From CAZUXE01 sp964624585 (GTDB lineage: Bacteria > Hydrothermota > Tepidihabitantia > B3-TA06), in contig CAZUXE010000005.1 of NCBI GenBank assembly GCA_964624585.1, positions 1 through 64,000 of the forward strand: a stretch of 64,000 nucleotides of DNA. Reading direction: 5' to 3'. A program made the translations under genes and the position numbers. The stretch's first letter is position 1. Every line of letters begins with the position of its first letter. A model generated the notes under the pieces. It did not search any database. It was given only the letters and a program-made list of their open reading frames with translations, and was not told the DNA's origin. Of this stretch, positions 1 to 7,286 are shown one piece after another.

Positions 1-1089
1 AAGATAGGTTATGTCAATGCCTATCCAGCGGCGGTTGAGCGCCTGCGCGGCGGCTATTGTGGTTCCGCACCCGCAGAACGGGTCAAGAACGATATCGCCC
101 TCGTTGGACGAGGCCTTGATGATACGTTCAAGCAACGCTTGTGGCTTCTGAGTTGGGTAGCCCAACCGTTCGGATTTCTTTGAACCAAAACCTCCCATAC
201 CACTTATATCTGCCCAAAGATTCTGAACAGGTCTACCTTTTAGTTCATCCAGATATCTCTTTCTCTTTATCCTTCCATTTTTGTTTTTAGGGAAATGCAG
301 CCGTCCTTCTTTATCCCATTGCTCCATTTTTTCCTTTGAAATAGCCCATCCATTTGGTGGTGGTTTGTAACCTTTATACTCGTAAACCAGATTGGGTCTT
401 GGTGATGGACTGGATAGATTATCAGCCCAATACCTTCTTCCATTTTCGTCAACGAAAGTAAAATACTTGTCTATGTATTTCTGGTATTCTTCGTCGAAGA
501 CAAATTGGTTATTTAATCTATGCAAATCGGACCTAGAGTAAAAGAAAATTGAATCTGTTTGTTGACCGAATCTGTCGCTTTTCTTATTCGTCTGTCCACG
601 ACCAATTTTCCTTTTCCATATAATTTCATTGCGGAAGTTCTTTACCCCAAAGACCGCATCCATAAGAATCTTAAGATAATGCGATGCGGTAGGGTCGCAG
701 TGCAGGTAGATGGAACCGGTCGGCTTCAGCACGCGCCTCAATTCCACCAAGCGCGGAGCCATCATCACCAGGTAGGCCAGCATGTCGTTGTGACCAAGAA
801 AGCGCTCGAAGCCCTGCAAAAGCTCAACCAGAGCCACCGGCGCGTCGCCTGACGACACCAACTCATGATAGGTACGCGCGGCCACTTCGTCCCAGTGCCA
901 AAAGTCGGTAAATGCGTGGAATTGCGCTTCAGAGGGAGTACCGGTAACCTCCTTAAACAGCACGTTATAGTTGGCCTTGGAGTTGAACGGCGGGTCAAGG
1001 TATATAAGGTCAACCGACTCGGAGGCGATGTTCTCCCTCAAGATGTCAAGGTTATCCCCAAAATAAAGCTGGTTGCTGAAATCGCCCAT
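1..1089 (-). CDS. DNA methyltransferase, beta class (N6-adenine/N4-cytosine), 3' end cut by window
   Basis: The frame is open from the ATG at 1089 to the window edge, giving 363 residues without a stop; the C-terminal end lies outside. The catalytic motif DPPF is at residues 32-35 and the AdoMet-binding motif DPFCGCGT at about 336-343. Motif IV before motif I is the order of beta-class amino-methyltransferases. DPPF rather than SPPY favours N6-adenine as target, which is inference. The stretch between holds the likely target-recognition part, with an IIWKRK segment and a polar, aromatic-rich region. The gene has its own promoter ending 6 nt before the ATG. No restriction endonuclease is visible beside it, but the left flank is outside the window. 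It could be a solitary or a restriction-linked enzyme. Confidence 0.9.
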   Translation of the reverse strand, partial: MGDFSNQLYFGDNLDILRENIASESVDLIYLDPPFNSKANYNVLFKEVTGTPSEAQFHAFTDFWHWDEVAARTYHELVSSGDAPVALVELLQGFERFLGHNDMLAYLVMMAPRLVELRRVLKPTGSIYLHCDPTASHYLKILMDAVFGVKNFRNEIIWKRKIGRGQTNKKSDRFGQQTDSIFFYSRSDLHRLNNQFVFDEEYQKYIDKYFTFVDENGRRYWADNLSSPSPRPNLVYEYKGYKPPPNGWAISKEKMEQWDKEGRLHFPKNKNGRIKRKRYLDELKGRPVQNLWADISGMGGFGSKKSERLGYPTQKPQALLERIIKASSNEGDIVLDPFCGCGTTIAAAQALNRRWIGIDITYL

Positions 1090-1095
1090 AAGCCA

Positions 1096-1124
1096 ATAAT
1101 ATAAGGTTTTTTAAGCTTTGTCAA
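1096..1124 (-). promoter_or_regulatory. Promoter of the DNA methyltransferase
   Basis: Minus-strand TTGACA (1124-1119), 17 bp spacer, TATTAT (1101-1096), then 6 nt to the ATG. There is no room for a ribosome-binding site, so the mRNA is probably leaderless. Confidence 0.65.
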
Positions 1125-1127
1125 GCT

Positions 1128-1158
1128 AAAAAAGGAAGAGGTCAGAAAACCTCTTCCT
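1128..1158 (-). terminator. Rho-independent terminator
   Basis: A 10-bp stem (1133-1142 with 1149-1158, GGAAGAGG core) with a 6-nt loop is followed on the minus strand by a run of six T at 1133-1128. It can end transcription from the lipoprotein gene or from the orphan promoter at 1229-1256. Confidence 0.8.
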
Positions 1159-1222
1159 CAGATGAAACTATGAACTCTCAACAAAACAATAACCTTTACA
1201 ATAAAGCATTTAGGCTATCATT
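1128..1222 (-). ncRNA. Candidate small RNA between an orphan promoter and a terminator
   Basis: About 95 nt would be transcribed from the promoter at 1256-1229 before the terminator at 1158-1128. No convincing open reading frame lies inside: the first ATG is followed after two codons by a stop. No known RNA family is recognised. The alternative is that the promoter reads through into the methyltransferase gene and the hairpin acts as an attenuator. Confidence 0.3.
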
Positions 1223-1228
1223 TGTGGT

Positions 1229-1256
1229 ATATTAATGCAAATAATTCGTTTGTCAA
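1229..1256 (-). promoter_or_regulatory. Orphan promoter upstream of a terminator
   Basis: Minus-strand TTGACA (1256-1251), 16 bp spacer, TAATAT (1234-1229). It lies between the end of the lipoprotein gene and the terminator, with no obvious gene of its own. Confidence 0.5.
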
Positions 1257-1338
1257 GCAAAAGTAACCCGATTAACACTATGTCAACAGTTCAGCATAAC
1301 AGCATAAGTTACTTTTTAAGCTGATGTTATCTTAGAAC

Positions 1339-2262
1339 CTACTTGACTATTACGTTGATACCCCACACAACGCTTTTGTATTCATCAGACTTGTAAATCA
1401 GGCTGCTTAAATCTATTCCCATCAAGTAAATTCGATGTTTACCTGCCGAGCTAAATGACACAGATACGGGGCTTGAAGCATCAAAAGGAAGCCAGCCCTC
1501 AGCTGTCTTCACAAACAACAACAGGGTATCTTGACCTTTGACAGCAATATTTTCAACCGAAATCTTCTGCTTCGGCGAAACCGTTAGAATATCAGATTCC
1601 TTGAGTAAGCCACGGATAGAATAATTTTTGCCGTTCGGCTCTAATTCCACAACCCGTTTGCCTGAATTGACACCAAGGGTTACCGACAGTAGCTCAGGAG
1701 CATTCGCCAAATCGGGAGACCAGCCATTCACTCCACCCGAATACTTAGCAATTCGCCATTTGCCGCCCACAGAATCGCAAAATACCCCCATATACGAGGA
1801 ATAATGATAAAACTTCTCCAGCTTAGCCTCATTTGCAGCCGGAGCAACCGCAGAAACGCTATCCGCCTTAAACAAGGAATCAACAAACAACACAGCCTTA
1901 CCCTTCAAAGTATCCACAATACCCGCTGTTACTGTTGTGTCTAACTGATCAATGGTAAAACTATCTGATAGAACACTGTCGGCAACAATGAAGGAAAGCT
2001 TAGAAACCATGTAACGTACCCGCCCGGAGGCCGTATCATTACGAATTTTTTGTATAATGTCATCAGGAAGCGAAATTTTGATATCCGTTCCGTCAAGATG
2101 CATGCGAGACGAAAGAAAATTCCTTTCCGCATCAATTCGAGATTGAATATCCACGCTATCTTGATAATTCCATGTCCATAGCTTTTCCTCAGGCTTAGTG
2201 CATCCTGCTACGAAAAACACAAATGCCATTGAAAACGCCGCAAAGAATAAAATCTTTTTCAT
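1339..2262 (-). CDS. Hypothetical lipoprotein
   Basis: The protein starts with a lipoprotein signal peptide: MKK, a hydrophobic core and the lipobox VAGC near residue 20. The mature part is about 285 residues, acidic and rich in Ser, Asp and Val, and looks like a soluble envelope protein. I recognise no domain. A TTG 12 nt further upstream would add four residues (MFLF); I prefer the ATG because MKK is the usual n-region of such signals. It follows the sorting-domain secreted protein in the same direction, but a strong hairpin between the two should reduce read-through. Function unknown. Confidence 0.85.
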   Translation of the reverse strand: MKKILFFAAFSMAFVFFVAGCTKPEEKLWTWNYQDSVDIQSRIDAERNFLSSRMHLDGTDIKISLPDDIIQKIRNDTASGRVRYMVSKLSFIVADSVLSDSFTIDQLDTTVTAGIVDTLKGKAVLFVDSLFKADSVSAVAPAANEAKLEKFYHYSSYMGVFCDSVGGKWRIAKYSGGVNGWSPDLANAPELLSVTLGVNSGKRVVELEPNGKNYSIRGLLKESDILTVSPKQKISVENIAVKGQDTLLLFVKTAEGWLPFDASSPVSVSFSSAGKHRIYLMGIDLSSLIYKSDEYKSVVWGINVIVK

Positions 2263-2302
2263 AAATAAAAACAATTCGGGGGAGAGCTTGAGGCTCTCCC
2301 CC
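2263..2302 (-). terminator. Rho-independent terminator between two genes
   Basis: A 10-bp GC-rich stem (2278-2287 with 2293-2302) with a 5-nt loop is followed on the minus strand by a T-rich tail reaching almost to the start codon of the lipoprotein gene. It should end most transcripts of the upstream secreted-protein gene. It may act partly as an attenuator, because no separate promoter for the lipoprotein gene is seen. Confidence 0.75.
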
Positions 2303-2334
2303 TTAATTTTAGATTACTTTAACCAATTAACCGG

Positions 2335-4212
2335 TTAGTGTACAACTATCAGCTTGCCTTTGGAAAGCTCGGAAGGGGTCTCAAAGGCATAGAAGTATAC
2401 GCCAACGGGTACGGAACCTGCATTCCATGTAACAGTGGAGTGATTGACCTTAAGAACGTCAACCAATGCGCCTGTGGCATCGTAAATCTTAAGCGATGCA
2501 TCGTTAACAGGTGCGCTAACCTTAAAGACCGCAGAGTTAGTAACTACATTGGAACCAACGAGCTCAATCGAAGAAATACCGGTAACAGGCGTTTCTTCTT
2601 CAATACCCATAATGTTCACAGACATATACATAACAGGGTTTGTAGTAAATTGACCTCTAGTAGCCCTACCGTCTTTTTCTACAACAGCTCCAGCTGCCTT
2701 ATCCAGAATATATGTCATATGCGCTTTACTGGCGCTCTCCATATAAGGAGTCAGCGAGCAATGACGTTCATCTGCACATTCACCAGGACCCGCACCAGGG
2801 GTGTGTGTTTTAGTTAAATTAGTGTAGAAACGACTAGGATCATCCTCCGGAAGATTCGGATCCACCGCCTCAATAGGTCCCCAAGAGGCACCACCGTTGC
2901 TAGAAAAAGCGGCGTATATGTCACTATTAATAGCTTCCAATCCTGAGATATCCCCTTTATCAAACTGACCACACCAAGCAACAAGAACACCTTTGTCGCC
3001 ATAAAGGGAGATTTGAGGCTGCCAACAACCTCTACGTCTTACATCGCTCGAAGAATTAGTCCCCCAATAACCAAGACTATCAAGAGTTTTGTTCGTATCT
3101 TTAGTTACTGTATCAATATTGTGAAACATCGGTATATGGGCGGTAGGGAAAGTAATCTTCTTAGAAGCCTCATCCCAATGCCTAATAGCACCGTGCCAAT
3201 GATAATATATAGTATATTTGTCATCATGAGCAGAAGTAACAAACTCATTGAAAACAACATGAATTTTACCTGTTCCATCAATACCACAATCGATATCTCC
3301 ATTCGTTGCAATTCGAATCTTTTTATTCTCATCATCATCAATAGTAGGATCATAATAACCATCAGTAATATCTACCTTGTTACCCCAAGAGACACCACCA
3401 TTGGTAGACTCAACATAATAAATGTGACATCCTGGGGGGAATATATCATCTTTACCAGTAATTTTTACAGGCCCTGTCCAAGCAATTACAACATGTTTTG
3501 GGTCTTTAGGATCAACAGCTATTGCCGCATCTGAAGCGCCATTATCATCAATAACTGTCCATTGAGCAGGCCAGGTAGCTCCTTCATCAGTAGAACGTTT
3601 ATACATAAGTTTACGATTAGGATTAGGATGTATGGTACTATCACCATAAGCACGTGCAACAACGTAAATAACATTATCGCTACCTACCGCAATATGAGGC
3701 CAGATTGGCGCCAATTTATTATCACCGGCACTAAGAAATATAGGATCTCCAAATGCCCCTAAATGAGCACCATTATCCACCGCTACAGCTGAAGCATAGC
3801 CACTACCGTTCACTGCATGGAATGCAACTACAGCTCTACCGTCATTCAAAACACCTAGAGTAGTATAACCAGCTTTTGTATCACCAGAAGCCTTAACGCC
3901 ACCATCAAAAAGAAACTTACTTTGAGTTGGGTCCCACACATTATAGTATATAGCACGGTCCGGAAATGACAAATCTGAAGCCTCTGAAGCCGAATACATC
4001 CAGGACATATGCAAATACCCATCTTTATCACGAACTATACGGTTACCTTCTGTACCGTTCTGCTGGAAATCATATGTTGTGGTACCAGCCTGTTTACCTT
4101 CCGCCATAAAAGCGTTATCGCCGCTAATCGCGGATGATACAGGTATTGATTTAGGCAGCGCAAAACCGGTAACGACCAATAGCGTCGTTAAAACCATTAG
4201 TTTTTTAAGCAT
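2335..4212 (-). CDS. Secreted sialidase-like (BNR/Asp-box) protein with type IX C-terminal sorting domain
   Basis: A 625-residue exported protein. Residues 1-20 form a signal peptide (MLKK, hydrophobic core, ending FALP). The body carries Asp-box-like motifs typical of beta-propeller sialidase folds: STDEGATW near residue 207, STNGGVSW near 270 and SSNGGASW near 437. The last ~70 residues match the Por/type IX secretion C-terminal domain: SLKIYDATGALV, then WNAGSVPVGVYFYAF and a basic end (KGKLIVVH). This predicts export through the outer membrane and surface attachment or release. Whether it is an enzyme is unknown; Asp boxes also occur in non-catalytic propellers. Start ATG is supported by an AAGGAGG site 6-12 nt upstream. 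The gene is alone upstream, preceded by about 480 bp without a gene. Confidence 0.85.
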   Translation of the reverse strand: MLKKLMVLTTLLVVTGFALPKSIPVSSAISGDNAFMAEGKQAGTTTYDFQQNGTEGNRIVRDKDGYLHMSWMYSASEASDLSFPDRAIYYNVWDPTQSKFLFDGGVKASGDTKAGYTTLGVLNDGRAVVAFHAVNGSGYASAVAVDNGAHLGAFGDPIFLSAGDNKLAPIWPHIAVGSDNVIYVVARAYGDSTIHPNPNRKLMYKRSTDEGATWPAQWTVIDDNGASDAAIAVDPKDPKHVVIAWTGPVKITGKDDIFPPGCHIYYVESTNGGVSWGNKVDITDGYYDPTIDDDENKKIRIATNGDIDCGIDGTGKIHVVFNEFVTSAHDDKYTIYYHWHGAIRHWDEASKKITFPTAHIPMFHNIDTVTKDTNKTLDSLGYWGTNSSSDVRRRGCWQPQISLYGDKGVLVAWCGQFDKGDISGLEAINSDIYAAFSSNGGASWGPIEAVDPNLPEDDPSRFYTNLTKTHTPGAGPGECADERHCSLTPYMESASKAHMTYILDKAAGAVVEKDGRATRGQFTTNPVMYMSVNIMGIEEETPVTGISSIELVGSNVVTNSAVFKVSAPVNDASLKIYDATGALVDVLKVNHSTVTWNAGSVPVGVYFYAFETPSELSKGKLIVVH

Positions 4213-4690
4213 TTATATCCTCCTTGCTGAAAGACTTTATTTTTTTCGGTTTTTCAGGGAATTCTCTAGCGTCACCGAAACCGAACTCTTTCTTAAACCA
4301 AAGACCGCAAACGAACTTTTTCCTTGCCTGTTCCAATACTTGCCAAAGATTTTACTTCACTTTGACTTATCGCACTTCGCATCGGGAAATCGCGGTTCCG
4401 GAAAGAGATTCCCTTGAATACGTTTGTTACTTATAGGATTTGCCGCAATTACAGACAACGACAATCCATTGTAAAAACCGACAAATTCGCAGCTAATGCC
4501 GCAAGAATTCATCTTCGAGAATCAGCTAACTTGTATTCCAAGTCACGCTAATTCTCAATTTACACAACTCAGACTAGGCGCAGGACAACTAAATCTACAG
4601 TCATTGTATATCGCTATAAATAAACTGCAAACTCAGACGCCGCTGCGTCTTTCGCCCAATTTTCCAATAATACCGATAAAAACAATCGGT
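4213..4690. other. Intergenic region without a gene
   Basis: Holds the AAGGAGG ribosome site of the secreted-protein gene and weak inverted repeats just after the tonB stop (ACCGAT 4672-4677 with ATCGGT 4685-4690; AGACGC/GCGTCT at about 4635-4651). No clear promoter and no credible reading frame seen. Confidence 0.6.
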
Positions 4691-5329
4691 TTAATTTCGA
4701 AGCGTAAAGTTAAACGGTATAGTGACCGGAACTTTTACCGCTTGACCACGCTGTTCGGCAGGGGAAAACGTCCACTGACGCGCGGTTCTTAAAGCAGCCT
4801 CGTCAAGAATCGAATGCCCCGAACTCTTAATCAACTTTACTTCTTCAACACGTCCATCCGCACCAACCAAAGCTTCAACTAAAACCTGACCTTCCAACTC
4901 CTGGGCACGTGCCTGAGCAGGATAAACAGGTTTAGGATTATTCTTAGGCTGAGGTTTTTTTTCAACTTTCCAGAAAGGAACTACAGGAACATCAACCGTT
5001 TCTTCTATATTCTCATAGACCTCGGCAAAATCGGTTTCCGCCGTAGTAGCCGCTTCAACTTCCTCTTCAGATTCAGCTTCCACTGGAACAGCAGGCTTTA
5101 CATCAGGCGGCGGCTGTACTAAATCCTCAACTTGCAAATTCTCCTCGGTAAGTTTCATCATTTCAACTTCCTTCGTGGGCTTATAAGCATTTACCTTAAA
5201 CTCACGAGGCATGAATGCAAACAGAGCTATATTAACAAGTAAGGCTCCTATCATACCCAAACGTATATTGATTGGATAGGAATGCTTGTAATCGACTACG
5301 GTCCTTCTATCGCTAATTTGTGCACTCAT
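4691..5329 (-). CDS. tonB: TonB-family energy transducer
   Basis: Transmits proton-motive force from an ExbB/ExbD motor to outer-membrane receptors. The 212-residue protein has a cytoplasmic N-terminus, one membrane segment (IGALLVNIALFAFM, about residues 27-40), an acidic and proline-containing periplasmic spacer, and a C-terminal TonB fold from about residue 135: YPAQARAQELEGQVLVEALV, then ARQWTFSPA. The ATG at 5329 is preferred over a GTG six bases upstream because AGGAGG sits 6 nt before it. It is the last gene of the exbB-exbD-exbD-tonB operon, 9 bp after exbD. No TonB-dependent receptor is encoded nearby, so the substrate is unknown. Confidence 0.9.
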   Translation of the reverse strand: MSAQISDRRTVVDYKHSYPINIRLGMIGALLVNIALFAFMPREFKVNAYKPTKEVEMMKLTEENLQVEDLVQPPPDVKPAVPVEAESEEEVEAATTAETDFAEVYENIEETVDVPVVPFWKVEKKPQPKNNPKPVYPAQARAQELEGQVLVEALVGADGRVEEVKLIKSSGHSILDEAALRTARQWTFSPAEQRGQAVKVPVTIPFNFTLRN

Positions 5330-5338
5330 TGGCACCTC

Positions 5339-5764
5339 CTACTCTTCTTCCTTAGTTGCGAAAGTAACCTTTAAGGCTTTTACCTCCCGCAACTGGTCAA
5401 TGAGTTCATTTACAAGTCCGTAGCGAGCATTTTTATCAATTTGAAGAATCACCACCAAATCGGGATGCTCACTCATTTTGAGAAGTATCCCATTGGCAAA
5501 TTTCGCAGGATCGAAATTATCTTTATTTGCTATAACCTTATCGTCAATAGCAACCGCCCCCGCGCTGGTTACCCATACATTAGTAGTTTTACGACGTAAT
5601 CTGATGCGCTGGGTCGCCTCCGCCTTGGGAATAGTAATCTCTAATCCCGAACCGCTTCTGACAACCGTAGTTACCATAAAAAACAGTAGTAGCAAAAACG
5701 CAATATCAGACATCGCCGAAGAGGGTATGCTTACTCCACTTTTTGAACGTCTGGCTAACTTCAT
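5339..5764 (-). CDS. exbD: ExbD/TolR-family biopolymer transport protein (second copy in operon)
   Basis: One membrane helix near residues 18-36 (MSDIAFLLLLFFMVTT), whose Asp in SDIAF is the conserved proton-pathway residue of ExbD/TolR, followed by a periplasmic domain ending in a typical helix-strand pair (YGLVNELIDQLREVKALKV). The start overlaps the previous exbD stop by 4 bp (ATGA), so the two are translationally coupled. Two different ExbD copies beside one ExbB is a known arrangement in Bacteroidetes-like and proteobacterial TonB systems. 141 residues, normal length. Confidence 0.93.
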   Translation of the reverse strand: MKLARRSKSGVSIPSSAMSDIAFLLLLFFMVTTVVRSGSGLEITIPKAEATQRIRLRRKTTNVWVTSAGAVAIDDKVIANKDNFDPAKFANGILLKMSEHPDLVVILQIDKNARYGLVNELIDQLREVKALKVTFATKEEE

Positions 5765-6195
5765 TCCCCACCGCCTTCAGTAAGAGGAATAAGACTTATT
5801 CGCTTTGCGTTTGCCATCTTCACTTCATCAAGTACATCAATCATTGCAGAATATGGCGCTTGCGGTGAAACCTTTATTGCAATGGATATTGAATCATCGG
5901 TACGTCTTAAGGCTTTCTCTATTGCGTCGCGGATATCTTTCACTTCGTATTGACGAATTGTACCGTCATCTTCTTCCAGTAGAATTTTACCTTGAGGCGA
6001 AACCAAAACCTGCATAATATTCCGGCTCGCTATTTTAACCTCTTCATTTTTTTCAGGAAGAAGCATTGAAAGTCCCTTCTCACGAGCAAACATGGTTGTC
6101 GTCATGAAAAACAGAAGTAACAAAAAGGCAATGTCTGACATGGACGCACTAGGAACCTCCGCAGCTGTTTTCTTTTTCTTGCGCAGAGAAATCAT
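5761..6195 (-). CDS. exbD: ExbD/TolR-family biopolymer transport protein (first copy in operon)
   Basis: 144 residues: a lysine-rich cytoplasmic start (SLRKKKK), a helix MSDIAFLLLLFFMTTT with the conserved Asp, and a periplasmic domain ending in IDVLDEVKMANAKRISLIPL. It shares the membrane helix almost exactly with its neighbour but diverges strongly afterwards, so the pair is probably a functional heteromer rather than a fresh duplication. A GAAGG site lies 6 nt before the ATG. It lies 17 bp after exbB. Confidence 0.93.
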   Translation of the reverse strand: MISLRKKKKTAAEVPSASMSDIAFLLLLFFMTTTMFAREKGLSMLLPEKNEEVKIASRNIMQVLVSPQGKILLEEDDGTIRQYEVKDIRDAIEKALRRTDDSISIAIKVSPQAPYSAMIDVLDEVKMANAKRISLIPLTEGGGE

Positions 6196-6212
6196 ACTTA
6201 ACCTTCTTTAAT

Positions 6213-6833
6213 TTACTTCTTTAAGAGACCTTTTTCTAACAAATAATCTACAATTGACGTTGCAGCCTGCTCCATATCGCGAGAATATCTATCAATCATG
6301 GAAGAGAAAAGGGTATGGAAGAACACCATCGGAGCGGCAACAATAAGACCACTGGCGGTAGTAATAAGGGCTTCTGAAATACCTGTAGCTACTACATTCG
6401 CTTCCACCTCTCGAGCTCTAGCAATAGCCTCAAATGCTTTAATCATACCTGTTACGGTTCCCAAGAAACCCATAATTGGAGCCAAGGTTGATGCCATAGC
6501 TATCCACAACATACCCCTGTCAAGAAACCCCAATTCAACGGCACCGGCACTTGCAATTGCTTCTTCCACAAATTCACGACCCATGTTGACCTTGGCAAGT
6601 CCAGCGCCCAAAATTTTGGCTACTGGCTGGGATGTAGCATCACACAAATCTCTAGCAGCATCCACCCCGCCATCATCAATAGCAGTAGCAAGTTCATCCA
6701 CAAATTTAAGGGGATTAAGACGGGCTTTTATAAGAAGCGTAATGAATCTTTCAACTATAAAAGCCAATCCGATGAGTAAGATTATGAGGATGGGCCACAT
6801 CATTGGCCCGCCTTTTTGGAACATTTTAAACAT
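6213..6833 (-). CDS. exbB: ExbB/TolQ/MotA proton-channel family protein
   Basis: Inner-membrane proton channel that drives TonB. 206 residues with a first helix at about residues 10-30 (MWPILIILLIGLAFIVERF) and the conserved region LWIAMASTLAPIMGFLGTVTGMIKAF, split here across two helices at about 105-135; the segment GLIVAAPMVFFHTLF forms the third. GFLGTVTGM is the family hallmark. A good SD (AAAGGAGG) precedes the ATG by 9 nt, and a promoter with a 30-nt leader lies upstream, so this is the first gene of the exbB-exbD-exbD-tonB unit. Confidence 0.95.
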   Translation of the reverse strand: MFKMFQKGGPMMWPILIILLIGLAFIVERFITLLIKARLNPLKFVDELATAIDDGGVDAARDLCDATSQPVAKILGAGLAKVNMGREFVEEAIASAGAVELGFLDRGMLWIAMASTLAPIMGFLGTVTGMIKAFEAIARAREVEANVVATGISEALITTASGLIVAAPMVFFHTLFSSMIDRYSRDMEQAATSIVDYLLEKGLLKK

Positions 6834-6863
6834 TACTATTAGCCTCCTTTAGAGCTTTGAGTT

Positions 6864-6891
6864 AGTATAGTCATGAGCTTAATCTTGTCAA
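6864..6891 (-). promoter_or_regulatory. Promoter of the exbB-exbD-exbD-tonB operon
   Basis: Minus-strand TTGACA (6891-6886), 16 bp spacer, TATACT (6869-6864), followed by a normal leader that contains AAAGGAGG. Confidence 0.75.
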
Positions 6892-7194
6892 GACCATAAA
6901 ACTGATTATGTGGATAAGTATTTAACCCCCTAGCAGAGGGCAGCAATATGGAAAGGGGACATACTTCACACGCCACCTTAGCACTTGCTAGGCTCCTAAT
7001 TGCAAGTTAAAGGATATTGCCGCCAACTAATCAGAGCTTAGCACCTAAGAAGCTAAGCATTAGGATTGTCGTAGCACACAAGAAGGAGGAATATTAGGAA
7101 TGCAAGAGATAGAGGCTGCTAGGAGGACTGTTATAGGTTACGGGGAGAAATGGTAAGGGGATTTTAAGAATGTGTTGCGGGTGTACTACTAGTA
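6892..7194. other. Intergenic region between exbB promoter and the 9-bp repeats
   Basis: No credible gene. It holds an inverted repeat GCTTAGC (7036-7042)/GCTAAGC (7052-7058) with a 9-nt loop and several scattered copies of CTTAGCAC/CTAAGCA-like words. A 19-codon plus-strand frame (7100-7156) follows AAGGAGGA but has no further support. Confidence 0.5.
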
Positions 7195-7241
7195 TGTTAC
7201 GGGTGTTACGGGTGTTACGAGTGTTACGGGTGCGTTACGAG
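7195..7241 (+). repeat. 9-bp tandem repeat array (TGTTACGGG)
   Basis: Units TGTTACGGG at 7195, 7204 and 7222, TGTTACGAG at 7213 and a longer degenerate unit TGCGTTACGAG at 7231. A weaker relative TGTTGCGGG lies at 7173. It lies 46-92 bp beyond the stop codon of the kinase-helicase gene. The same word flanks the assembly gap at 30078-30177, where read on the other strand it encodes Pro-Val-Thr. Confidence 0.85.
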
Positions 7242-7286
7242 AGTAGTATTATAGGGTAGGTACTATGGATGTGTTAGGGGACAAGC

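Noticed and set aside
4079..4792. Plus-strand frames of 70-112 codons around 4079-4792
   Set aside because: They overlap the secreted-protein and tonB genes on the other strand and show no coding pattern.
7100..7156. 19-codon plus-strand frame after AAGGAGGA
   Set aside because: Short, no gene follows to justify a leader peptide, and no protein-like pattern; probably chance.
7173..7241. CRISPR array
   Set aside because: The repeat unit is 9 bp in direct tandem without spacers.
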